Of a stretch of 6,780 nt of DNA, positions 1 through 6,102 are shown piece by piece. The notes beneath the pieces were generated by a model. It searched no databases and was not told where the DNA came from. It worked only from the letters and a program-made list of their open reading frames with translations. The DNA comes from Candidatus Omnitrophota bacterium (GTDB lineage: Bacteria > Omnitrophota > Gorgyraeia > Zapsychrales > Fredricksoniimonadaceae). Both the position numbers and the translations under genes were made by a program. Where the stretch lies: positions 1 through 6,780 of the forward strand of contig JAGNTT010000101.1 of NCBI GenBank assembly GCA_017987425.1, read 5' to 3'. Position 1 is the stretch's first letter; the number at the start of each line of letters is the position of its first letter.

Positions 1-258
1 GTACTCATTGTGGCGGCGTTCGGAAGATTGCCCGAGCACATAATGACCAATCTCTTCGGGGGTGTAGGAATAGGGCCCCATCCGTTCGCGGGAAAAGGTT
101 CTCGGGGAATAGCCGAACGAGTCGCTTTCGCAGAACACTTTGCTCTTGTATCTTTGTTCCCCGGTGTGATGGAAATAGACGCCCTCCTCTGCCCGAACAA
201 TGGCCGGGAAGGAAAGTAACGAAAGAAAAAGCGCTGCAAGGGAGAAAAACCGAGGCAT
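1..258 (-). CDS. Exported protein of unknown function, N-terminal part (runs off left edge)
   Basis: Reading the minus strand from the ATG at 258 gives 86 uninterrupted codons to base 1, so the 3' end lies outside the window. Residues 1-23 form a typical Sec signal peptide: a short basic start (MPRFF), a Leu/Phe/Ala-rich core and a Val-Arg-Ala cleavage site before Glu24. The visible mature part is polar and aromatic, with repeated Tyr, Ser and Arg, and a single Cys at residue 43. A good Shine-Dalgarno (AAGGAG on the minus strand) lies 10 bases before the start. The gene is divergent from the GFA gene. I recognise no family. The export prediction is strong; the role, most likely periplasmic or envelope, is unknown. 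Confidence 0.75.
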   Translation of the reverse strand, partial: MPRFFSLAALFLSLLSFPAIVRAEEGVYFHHTGEQRYKSKVFCESDSFGYSPRTFSRERMGPYSYTPEEIGHYVLGQSSERRHNEY

Positions 259-376
259 AAGCCATCAGCTCCTTGAAAGAGTTGCGGATTCGTTGATTAA
301 ACAAGCACTATGGATGTATGAATGATAGGAGGTGTTACTTGTACAAAAGGATGAAAATGAATCGTATGATGGCCAC

Positions 377-406
377 ACTATAACACACCATTCAAAAAAT
401 TGGCAA
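377..406 (-). promoter_or_regulatory. Candidate sigma70-type promoter for the leftward exported-protein gene
   Basis: On the minus strand, TTGCCA (406 to 401) and TATAGT (382 to 377) are separated by 18 bases. Each hexamer matches the sigma70 consensus at five of six positions. Transcription would start near 370 and leave a leader of roughly 110 bases before the ATG at 258. The orientation and place fit the divergent gene, but the assignment is by sequence only. Confidence 0.45.
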
Positions 407-445
407 ACGAAAAAATTGACCGCCCGCTTTTTCAGGGGGATGGTT

Positions 446-476
446 TTTTGCCGGCCAACAGTGTTGCTTTTGCCGG
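446..476 (+). repeat. Direct repeat TTTTGCCGG, possible operator half-sites
   Basis: The 9-mer TTTTGCCGG occurs at 446-454 and 468-476, 22 bases start to start, about two helical turns. The second copy overlaps the -35 and spacer of the rightward promoter candidate. A related inverted core (TTGGCAAA, 400-407) covers the -35 of the leftward candidate. This placement suits a regulator acting on both promoters, but the motif is short and could be chance. Confidence 0.3.
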
Positions 477-492
477 GCATTGCATGTATAAT
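464..492 (+). promoter_or_regulatory. Candidate sigma70-type promoter for the GFA-led unit
   Basis: A perfect -10 hexamer TATAAT at 487-492 lies 17 bases after a weak -35 TTGCTT at 464-469. Transcription would start near 499, giving a leader of about 65 bases before the GFA start at 565. No other equally good promoter was seen before the genes that follow, so it may drive the whole run to the nitroreductase. Confidence 0.5.
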
Positions 493-564
493 CCGACAGA
501 CTTTAAAAAACATCCGTAATAAATCCCATTTTTAGAGCAGTTTTACGCTTTTATCGGAGGAATA

Positions 565-912
565 ATGATCTATAAAGGCGCATGCCATTGCGGCAGAATT
601 TCCTACGAAGTCGAAGGCGATTTCGACAACCTGGTTGAATGCAACTGTTCAATCTGTAGCAAGCGCGGATATCTCCTGGGGTTTGTTCCTCGTCAGAAAC
701 TCAAACTTTTGACCCCGGAATCCAATCTTTCCACCTATACATTTAATACCCATAAAATCAAACACCGATTCTGTTCCGTGTGCGGCTGTGCTCCGTTCGG
801 CGAAGGCGCCGACAAAACCGGTTCGGTGCAGGCGGCCATTAACGTGCGTTGTCTGGATGACTTTGACATTTCGAAAGCCAAGCGGATGGCGTACGACGGA
901 AAAAGTCTTTAA
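565..912 (+). CDS. GFA / CENP-V family zinc protein (glutathione-dependent formaldehyde-activating enzyme-like)
   Basis: The 115-residue protein shows the zinc cysteines expected of the GFA domain: Cys7 and Cys9 in GACHCG, Cys26, Cys28 and Cys31 in ECNCSIC, and Cys70 and Cys73 in FCSVCG, followed by the family's PFGEG turn. The C-terminal INVRCLDD and the ending DGKSL are also typical. Length is near-normal for a single-domain member. The name comes from Paracoccus Gfa, proposed to speed formation of S-hydroxymethylglutathione from formaldehyde and glutathione; most family members have no proven substrate. The start at 565 follows CGGAGG, four bases upstream. It is cytosolic and heads the unit behind the promoter candidate at 464-492. 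Family assignment is firm; the substrate is not. Confidence 0.9.
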   Translation: MIYKGACHCGRISYEVEGDFDNLVECNCSICSKRGYLLGFVPRQKLKLLTPESNLSTYTFNTHKIKHRFCSVCGCAPFGEGADKTGSVQAAINVRCLDDFDISKAKRMAYDGKSL

Positions 913-947
913 ATCTGGATCTTTGTTTTTTCATAAAAGGTAATTTT

Positions 948-1211
948 ATGCCGTTGAGTTGGGAAAAAAATACGTCGGAAAAATTTGAACTTCTTATAAG
1001 CAAGGTGCCGCCGTTCTTACGCGACATCGCCCGCGACAAGGTCTCCAAAAAAGCGGAAATTTTTGCGGCCAAGGAAGCGCGGGCCGAGGTGACCGAGAAG
1101 GACATGGTCGACGCGTTCTTCGCCGAGACACCTTTCGGATTTCACGGGCCCATGAAAAGCGACATGCAGGAGTGCGGCATCAATTACACCGCGTACGGCC
1201 ACTCCGCTTGA
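948..1211 (+). CDS. Small PCP_red-domain-like protein, copy 1
   Basis: This 87-residue protein resembles the small domain found at the C-terminus of the BchB/ChlB subunit of light-independent protochlorophyllide reductase (Pfam PCP_red), which also occurs alone in many non-photosynthetic bacteria. Visible family features are the early Trp5, Val20-Pro21 and Arg25, a charged helix (residues 26-45), then EVTEKDMVDAFF (47-58). A tail after the domain (TPFGF, residues 61-65, to YTAYGH, 80-85) is shared with the next gene. No signal peptide or membrane segment is present. The start is preceded by AAAAGG. The gap from the GFA gene is 35 bases. No other bacteriochlorophyll gene is in view, so a role in pigment synthesis should not be assumed. 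Family call is from pattern recognition, not a search. Confidence 0.65.
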   Translation: MPLSWEKNTSEKFELLISKVPPFLRDIARDKVSKKAEIFAAKEARAEVTEKDMVDAFFAETPFGFHGPMKSDMQECGINYTAYGHSA

Positions 1212-1307
1212 CGACTGACGTTTGTTTGTCAGGGCCGTTATCAATCTCACGATGGCCCATCGGATAAGTAAGAAGCTTGACCGCATCGACCAGCAACCGG
1301 AGTTTTT

Positions 1308-1580
1308 GTGACGGAAGAGACGCGCATCACCTGGGACAAGCCCACGGAAGAAAAACTTTTTAAAATTCTCGAATCTATTCCGGATATGATCCGCGGCATT
1401 GCGGAGGCTAGGGTTTGCCGCAAGGCGGAAGATCTTGTGCGCGCCGAGAACCGGACGGTCATTCTTGAAAAAGACATGGTCGACGCGTTCTTTGCCGAGA
1501 CGCCCGCCGGGTTCAAGCCTTTGATGAAGAACAGCATGAAAGACATAGGCCTCGATTACACACGTTACGGGCACGTTTAA
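1308..1580 (+). CDS. Small PCP_red-domain-like protein, copy 2 (GTG start)
   Basis: The 90-residue product is a paralogue of the preceding protein. It has the same order: Trp9, Ile24-Pro25 and Arg29, a charged helix, then EKDMVDAFFAETP, GF, MK, and a C-terminal DYTRYGH. The initiator is GTG at 1308, with GGAG at 1299-1302 five bases before it; no ATG or other good start lies close by in frame. Twenty consecutive bases (1101-1120 and 1473-1492) are identical between the copies and the match continues with single changes, which points to tandem duplication or later gene conversion. The N-terminal halves have diverged considerably, so the two may not be redundant. The response regulator follows after 13 bases. 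Molecular role unknown. Confidence 0.65.
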   Translation: MTEETRITWDKPTEEKLFKILESIPDMIRGIAEARVCRKAEDLVRAENRTVILEKDMVDAFFAETPAGFKPLMKNSMKDIGLDYTRYGHV

Positions 1581-1593
1581 ATAAAGGAGACGT

Positions 1594-1971
1594 ATGAGCA
1601 AAAAAATTTTGGTGGTCGATGACGACCCCACCAGTCTGAAAACAGCCGAGTCAATCCTGACTACGGCGGGTTATGAAGTCAAGACGTCCGCGGATGCCGA
1701 AGAGATCGAAAATCTGGTGAAGGACATCGCCCCCGATCTGATTGTCATGGATTTGATGATGCCAAATGTCGACGGCAATCAGGCTGTCAAGAAGCTCAAA
1801 GACAATCCGGCCTTAAAAGGCGTGCCGATCATTTTTCTGACAGCTCTTCAAATGCGCGATGAGGAGCGGGACCTGGAGTTTGAAGTGACCGTCGATAATA
1901 CAAGCTACCGGACGATGACCAAACCGGTGGATGCCAAGGCATTGATCACCGAGATCCAACGATTGATATAA
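1594..1971 (+). CDS. Single-domain response regulator (CheY-like receiver)
   Basis: The 125 residues make exactly one receiver domain with no output domain. The acidic pocket is Asp9-Asp11 in VVDDD, the phospho-acceptor is Asp53 in VMDLMMP, the switch Thr is Thr83 in FLTA, and the conserved Lys110-Pro111 is in TKPVD. All catalytic positions are intact, so it should be phosphorylated by a histidine kinase, none of which is encoded in this window. Such proteins act by protein-protein contact, as in CheY or phosphorelays. A strong Shine-Dalgarno (AAGGAG, 1584-1589) precedes the ATG. The gene sits 13 bases after the PCP_red-like gene and 7 bases before the TMEM175-type gene, so co-transcription is likely. 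Family is certain; partner and output are unknown. Confidence 0.93.
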   Translation: MSKKILVVDDDPTSLKTAESILTTAGYEVKTSADAEEIENLVKDIAPDLIVMDLMMPNVDGNQAVKKLKDNPALKGVPIIFLTALQMRDEERDLEFEVTVDNTSYRTMTKPVDAKALITEIQRLI

Positions 1972-1978
1972 AGGCTAT

Positions 1979-2559
<581 letters not shown>

Positions 2560-2560
<1 letters not shown>

Positions 2561-3183
2561 TGAATGATCATTTAAGCTGGCGCTACACCACCAAGAAGTT
2601 CGACCCGTCGAAGACCGTGACGGAGGAGGACTTTGCCGGACTTATGGAAGTTCTGCGCATGGCGCCGTCTTCCTTCGGGCTTCAGCCGTGGAAGTTTGTC
2701 GTTGTTCGTGATCCGGAACTACGCCGCCGTCTCAAGGACGCGGCCTCCGGGCAGCCGCAAGTGACCGAAGCTTCGCACTTCATCGTATTTTGCGCGTTCA
2801 CCCGCATGGATCCCGAATACATCAGCCGTTTCATCACCCGCATGGCGGAAATCCGTTCCGTCGACCGAGCGACGCTCGAGGCTTATGAACGCGGTATGCA
2901 TATGTTTTTAAAATCGCAGGCGTCGGACGAGATGGCGCAGTGGATGAAGCGTCAGGTGTACATACCGCTGGGAATGCTGATTGCCGAATGCGCCCGCCGC
3001 AAAATTGATACGAGCCCGATGGAAGGTTTTGATTCGGCCAAAGTCGATGAGCTTTTGGGGCTCGACCGCGAGGGAGTGACTTCCGTCGCGCTTTGCGGCA
3101 TCGGGTACCGCGCGCAAGACGACCGCTTTGCTTTTATGAAGAAGGTAAGATTCGAATTGAAGGAACTTTTTATCGAGCGATAA
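2560..3183 (+). CDS. NfsB-like FMN-dependent NAD(P)H nitroreductase
   Basis: The 207-residue protein follows the Escherichia coli NfsB pattern throughout. Arg8, Thr10 and Lys12 in RYTTKKFD correspond to FMN phosphate contacts. APSSFGLQPWKF (35-46) is the conserved flavin-binding loop, and PMEGFD (153-158) supplies the Glu-Gly near the isoalloxazine ring. MKKVRF near the C-terminus matches the final basic FMN site. Family members are cytosolic homodimers that reduce nitro compounds, quinones or other electron acceptors by two-electron steps; the natural substrate is usually unknown. The ATG overlaps the TMEM175 stop codon by one base, and no separate ribosome site stands out. It is probably the last gene of its unit: a 94-base gap with a palindrome follows. 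Confidence 0.9.
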
Positions 3184-3196
3184 GTACATAACATAA

Positions 3197-3263
3197 TTGT
3201 TGTTCGGGAATCGTTGTTGGAAGCTCGCAAGACGAACAACGAGCGACGATTAACGAACAACAA
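3197..3263. repeat. Palindromic intergenic element, family A, copy 1
   Basis: Arms at 3197-3214 and 3246-3263 are complementary at 16 of 18 positions, the mismatch being GG opposite AA in the middle. The 31-base interior has a smaller GCTCG/CGAGC stem. The arm consensus TTGTTGTTCGTTAATCGT matches the arm of the element at 5132-5175 at 16 of 18 positions. No run of T follows, so it is not a classical intrinsic terminator. It lies between the nitroreductase and the three-repeat protein, ending four bases before the latter's ribosome-binding site. Confidence 0.75.
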
Positions 3264-3277
3264 AACAGGAGAAATGT

Positions 3278-4750
3278 ATGACTCATGGAGCAAAATGTTT
3301 GTCGGGAGTAATGCTGGCTGTTCTGATGTTTTCTTTTTCGACGACGGCATCGGCGGGGTTGCTGGATAAACTCAATCAGGCGACGAAAAAATTAAATGAC
3401 TATAACGCCAGACAGCAGGGCGGACAGAGCGGTCAGGCCTCAGACCAGTCCCCGGATCAATCGGGCAGCGCCGCCGGGGAAGAAGATCCCGACCGTCCGA
3501 TGGATTTGAACAAACAGAAAGGCTTCAAGGGAAGCTGCGAAGGCAAACGCAGCGCCACCTGCATGGATTATATGGAAGCCATGGATTTCTGCATGGAACC
3601 GCTTAAAGGCTATCGCATGAAGGTCACGGCCGACCGCATCGAGAACAAATTAAAGACCGAAAAGCTGACCGATCAGCAGCGCAAGAACCTCGAAGAAGAC
3701 TTGGCCGCCGCTAAAGAAGCTTACAAAAACAAGACCGATAATCCCACCATCGCCGGCAAGGCAAACTCGCAGCGTTATCTGAATGATATTTCCGAAGAAG
3801 ACCAGGTCTGGATCAACGCCGAGTACAATAAATTCAACCAGAAGATCACCAACAAGTGCGTTGGCGCCGACCACATGGGTATCGGCAAACGCACGGAATA
3901 CGGCGGGCCAACGATTTCTGGCGATGAAGCGGTCAAGCAAATGAAGGAAAAGAGGTCTAAGGAGGACGCGCCGTTTGAGTGTTTAAAGAAGGCGCAGTAT
4001 GTGCGCTGGGCCATCATGGCTGATTTGATGGAAAAGCGCATGAATGAAAAGAATATCTCCGGCAAGGAGCGCGCCGACTGGGAGGCGGACATTGCATCCC
4101 TGCGCGAGTTCGCTGAGAAGGCTGAAGGTCAGATGCCGCCAGCGCTCGATCCTGCCAATCCGATGCGCGCGATGATGCGTCTGACGGATCCCAACGATCA
4201 GATGGCCGTTTCCAATGAAACGCTGAAACGTACGCAGGAGATAGGCGAAGAGTGCCAGAAGCAAGGTCCGCAGCGTCCGAAGCAGAAGTTGAGCGGCACG
4301 ACGAGCGAGGTGCTGGCTGCCAAGAAGAAACAGGCGAAGAAAGACGCCGAGAATGAAGCCATCTATCAAAGGAATAAAGCCAATCGTTCCAACGATTCGC
4401 TTTCGTCATCATTGGGGGCCGGCGATCTGCAGTACATGAAGACTGCGGTGAAATGTTTCGATCCCCTCAAAGGCCATATGGCCAAGGTCACAGCCGAAAT
4501 GCTGGAGAAACGTTTGAGCGAAGCCAAGGGTCTCTCCGCTGAGAAACGCAAGATGTGGCAGGAAGATATCGACGCCTGGCGCGCGGCCGAGGCCGCCGGG
4601 GCCGACCAGCCCGATCCGCCGGATCCGGACAATCCTTACCGCTGGCAGGATTTCGTCAGTAATAAAGACCGTCAGCAAATCAATCAGCAGCACGCGAAAT
4701 TCCACAATGAGCTCATGAAAAAGTGTAATGAAGTAAATCCTATGCAATAA
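3278..4750 (+). CDS. Exported protein with three Cys-bracketed repeats, unknown function
   Basis: The 490-residue product has a Sec signal peptide ending ASA at residue 26. Next come a short amphipathic segment (GLLDKLNQATKKLNDY), a Gln/Gly/Ser linker (46-66), then three homologous units at about 98-194, 232-326 and 386-483. Each starts with a Cys (105, 235, 393) and ends with one (194, 326, 483), spaced 89-91 residues. Shared internal features are a KVTAD-like helix, EKRL/EKRM, an [L/I][T/S]xxxR..WexDI segment and, in units 2 and 3, a Pro/Asp-rich turn (DPANP, DPDNP). Units 1 and 3 are closest, sharing PLKG and KVTA. Mature Cys number eight, adding 87 and 95, compatible with periplasmic disulfides. 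The rest is highly charged and helical. AGGAG (3267-3271) sets the start. No known family is recognised; DUF4870 follows by 40 bases. Confidence 0.88.
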   Translation: MTHGAKCLSGVMLAVLMFSFSTTASAGLLDKLNQATKKLNDYNARQQGGQSGQASDQSPDQSGSAAGEEDPDRPMDLNKQKGFKGSCEGKRSATCMDYMEAMDFCMEPLKGYRMKVTADRIENKLKTEKLTDQQRKNLEEDLAAAKEAYKNKTDNPTIAGKANSQRYLNDISEEDQVWINAEYNKFNQKITNKCVGADHMGIGKRTEYGGPTISGDEAVKQMKEKRSKEDAPFECLKKAQYVRWAIMADLMEKRMNEKNISGKERADWEADIASLREFAEKAEGQMPPALDPANPMRAMMRLTDPNDQMAVSNETLKRTQEIGEECQKQGPQRPKQKLSGTTSEVLAAKKKQAKKDAENEAIYQRNKANRSNDSLSSSLGAGDLQYMKTAVKCFDPLKGHMAKVTAEMLEKRLSEAKGLSAEKRKMWQEDIDAWRAAEAAGADQPDPPDPDNPYRWQDFVSNKDRQQINQQHAKFHNELMKKCNEVNPMQ

Positions 4751-4753
4751 ATA

Positions 4754-4771
4754 GAGGTTTAACCAAACCTT
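4754..4771. other. Small hairpin between the repeat protein and DUF4870 genes
   Basis: AGGTTT (4755-4760) and AAACCT (4765-4770) can pair around a four-base loop, with one G-T pair extending the stem outward. There is no T tract, and the next ribosome-binding site (AAGGAG, 4778-4783) begins a few bases later. It may influence transcript stability or be chance; it does not look like a terminator. Confidence 0.25.
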
Positions 4772-4790
4772 CATAAAAAGGAGAGATAGT

Positions 4791-5123
4791 ATGAGCCAAG
4801 ATTTAGGGAAATCATCAACCGGCCTTCAGCCGAATGTGTCCGCTTTACTCTGCTATCTGGCGGGGTTCATCACCGGTATCGTGTTTTTGGTTCTGGAAAA
4901 AGACAACAAGTTCGTCCGTTTCCATGCCATGCAGTCAATCATTCTTTTCGGCGGGATACTTGTTTTACAGATGGCTCTCGTCTTTACGATCGTTTTGATC
5001 ATTCTGGTCCCGCTGCTTAATATTTTAAGCCTCATTATGTGGATCATTCTCATGATCAAGGCCTACAACGGTGAGATGTACAAATTGCCGGTCATCGGCA
5101 AAATTGCCGAGCAGAATGTTTAA
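4791..5123 (+). CDS. DUF4870 small integral membrane protein
   Basis: The 110-residue protein shows the DUF4870 pattern: an N-terminal helix (about 16-35) beginning NVSALLCYLAGF, the diagnostic KFVRFHAMQSI (40-50), two more hydrophobic stretches (about 50-73 and 75-91), and the closing YNGEMYKLPVIGKIAE (92-107). The family is widespread and uncharacterised; some members are described as Tic20-like. It should sit in the inner membrane. The start follows AAGGAG by seven bases. The 40-base gap after the three-repeat exported protein suggests co-transcription, which is the only functional hint. An 85-base gap with a palindrome follows. Confidence 0.85.
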   Translation: MSQDLGKSSTGLQPNVSALLCYLAGFITGIVFLVLEKDNKFVRFHAMQSIILFGGILVLQMALVFTIVLIILVPLLNILSLIMWIILMIKAYNGEMYKLPVIGKIAEQNV

Positions 5124-5131
5124 TTGGTTGT

Positions 5132-5175
5132 TCGTCGTTCGTTGATCGTTGTTCGTGACGATCAACGAACAACGA
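5132..5175. repeat. Palindromic intergenic element, family A, copy 2
   Basis: Arms at 5132-5149 and 5158-5175 are complementary at 17 of 18 positions (only C5136 opposite A5171 fails) around an eight-base loop. A further GATCAACGA copy lies at 5181-5189, repeating the one at 5160-5168. The right-arm sequence matches that of the element at 3197-3263 at 16 of 18 positions. The stem is long enough to fold in RNA but lacks a following T tract. It lies between the DUF4870 and Cdd1-type genes. Confidence 0.8.
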
Positions 5176-5208
5176 TTCCCGATCAACGATCATAAAGGCA
5201 GCGCTCCC

Positions 5209-5496
5209 ATGAAAGCCCGTCTCGCCAAAGACGCCGTCCGACTTGAGGACATTCCCAACATCGGAACTGCACTTGCCGAAGATTTGAGGCAGATCGGTAT
5301 CGTGAATCCTCTGGACCTCAAGGGTAAGGACGGCATGGAGCTTTATCACACGCTTAACCGCAAGACGGGCGCGCGTCACGATCCCTGTGTCGCCGACACA
5401 TTCCTGGCGGCTGTTGATTTTATGAACGGCGGCAAGGCCAAACCCTGGTGGGCTTTCACCCCAGAACGCAAGAAAATCTGGAAAGAGACCTGGTGA
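5209..5496 (+). CDS. Cdd1-type helix-hairpin-helix protein
   Basis: The 95-residue protein matches the small 'pathogenicity locus' Cdd1 family, which carries a helix-hairpin-helix fold. Evidence is the hairpin IPNIGTALAEDLRQIGI (15-31), LKGKDGMELYHTL (37-49), the RHDPCVADTFLAAVDF segment with Cys60, and the C-terminal WW (80-81). HhH motifs usually bind DNA backbone without sequence preference; no biochemical role for this family is established to my knowledge, and its historical name does not imply virulence. I chose ATG 5209 because family similarity begins there; an upstream ATG at 5149 would place the palindrome inside the coding region. AAAGG at 5194-5198 is a modest ribosome site. Its TGA overlaps the next gene's ATG. 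Confidence 0.8.
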   Translation: MKARLAKDAVRLEDIPNIGTALAEDLRQIGIVNPLDLKGKDGMELYHTLNRKTGARHDPCVADTFLAAVDFMNGGKAKPWWAFTPERKKIWKETW

Positions 5497-5981
5497 TGAA
5501 ATTTCAAATTTCCATTCTGTGTGTTCTTTGTGTTGTTTTTGCGACCGGCGGATGTACGACGGCCAGTCAGACAAAATTAAAACCGTACAAGCAGTATATC
5601 GGTGCCGTGCTCACGATGAAGCGTCCGGCGGCGCTTTGCGACCGTAAAAAAAGCAATGTGACCATGTGGTACGGTGACTTATCCGTTGAGCCGGGTACAC
5701 TCTATCAGCTGACCGACGCCGCAGACCCCGGAGAAACGGATGAATGTTACGAGCTGTATCCCATTGAAGAGGGAACGCCTGTCATCATTCATCAGGTGTA
5801 TTCGAAGGAGGGCGACGGTATTTTTGACGTCCGGGCGTCCGGTAAGGTGTATCTGGAAAAGCTTGACGCTGATGTCGCATTTGAATACCGCTGGGGCGGC
5901 GAGTATTTTCAGCCGGCGCCGTGGGAAGATGCGGATGTGCAAAGAAAGCATTATGTCGGTTACGACGGCGTGGGAATATAA
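5496..5981 (+). CDS. Probable lipoprotein of unknown function
   Basis: Starting at the ATG that overlaps the Cdd1 stop (TGATG), the product has 161 residues. A hydrophobic N-terminus ends in ATGGC, with Cys20 as the likely lipidated residue. The lipobox is imperfect: Thr17 replaces the usual Leu at -3, so an ordinary signal peptide cannot be excluded. The mature part is rich in Tyr, Val and Glu and looks beta-structured; Cys48 and Cys84 could form a disulfide. The sequence ends YVGYDGVGI. An in-frame ATG at 5448 would add residues that overlap Cdd1 and bury the signal peptide, so I reject it. Translation is probably coupled to Cdd1. No family is recognised. Confidence 0.8.
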   Translation: MKFQISILCVLCVVFATGGCTTASQTKLKPYKQYIGAVLTMKRPAALCDRKKSNVTMWYGDLSVEPGTLYQLTDAADPGETDECYELYPIEEGTPVIIHQVYSKEGDGIFDVRASGKVYLEKLDADVAFEYRWGGEYFQPAPWEDADVQRKHYVGYDGVGI

Positions 5982-6065
5982 GTGTCCAGTGACCAGTATC
6001 AATGGTCAGATCAGTCATGTAGGGGGGGCTTGAAGTCCTCCCGCTGGTCACTGAAACTGGCCACT
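5981..6065. repeat. Imperfect palindromic intergenic element, family B
   Basis: AGTGACCAG (5988-5996) pairs perfectly with CTGGTCACT (6044-6052). After a six-base bulge (6053-6058), AGTGTCC (5981-5987) pairs at six of seven positions with GGCCACT (6059-6065). The interior holds a G7 run (6022-6028) opposite CCTCCC (6037-6042), which may form an inner stem, and several degenerate GGTCA/AGTCA units. The sequence is unlike the family A elements but occupies the same kind of site. Its left arm starts on the last base of the lipoprotein stop codon. Confidence 0.6.
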
Positions 6066-6102
6066 AATACTGAATCTAAATAACTTTTATTAAGAGGTGT
6101 TC

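Larger units (their letters stand above)
259..564. other. Divergent intergenic region of 306 bases
   Basis: This region separates the minus-strand exported protein from the GFA gene and is more A+T-rich than its flanks. It contains one promoter candidate per direction, a 9-base direct repeat beside the + strand promoter, and an inverted copy of the repeat core at the minus-strand -35. Open frames inside it (for example a GTG frame at 332-535) lack family resemblance or convincing translation signals. No RNA gene or intrinsic terminator was recognised. Confidence 0.6.

Noticed and set aside
5..304. Minus-strand 99-codon frame starting at 304
   Set aside because: It is out of frame with the signal-peptide gene starting at 258, which has a better ribosome site and a convincing export signal.
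332..535. GTG-started 67-codon frame in the divergent intergenic region, and a 14-codon TTG frame at 339-383 after a perfect AGGAGG (327-332)
   Set aside because: The GTG overlaps the Shine-Dalgarno itself, the longer frame crosses both promoter candidates and resembles no protein, and both lie upstream of the rightward transcription start. A leader peptide is possible but unsupported.
1215..1232. CTGAC/GTCAG hairpin after PCP_red-like copy 1 as a terminator
   Set aside because: The stem is only five base pairs with an eight-base loop and no T tract follows.
948..1580. A light-independent protochlorophyllide reductase locus
   Set aside because: Only the small C-terminal domain type is present; there is no nitrogenase-like BchB body, BchN or BchL.
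1017..1631. Long minus-strand frame opposite the two PCP_red-like genes
   Set aside because: It is a shadow of the tandem + strand genes: both + strand frames share a protein pattern and have ribosome sites, while the minus frame is Arg-rich and has no recognisable domain.
5149..5208. Upstream ATG start for the Cdd1-type gene
   Set aside because: It would make the right arm of the palindrome coding and adds residues with no family similarity; the match starts at the ATG at 5209.
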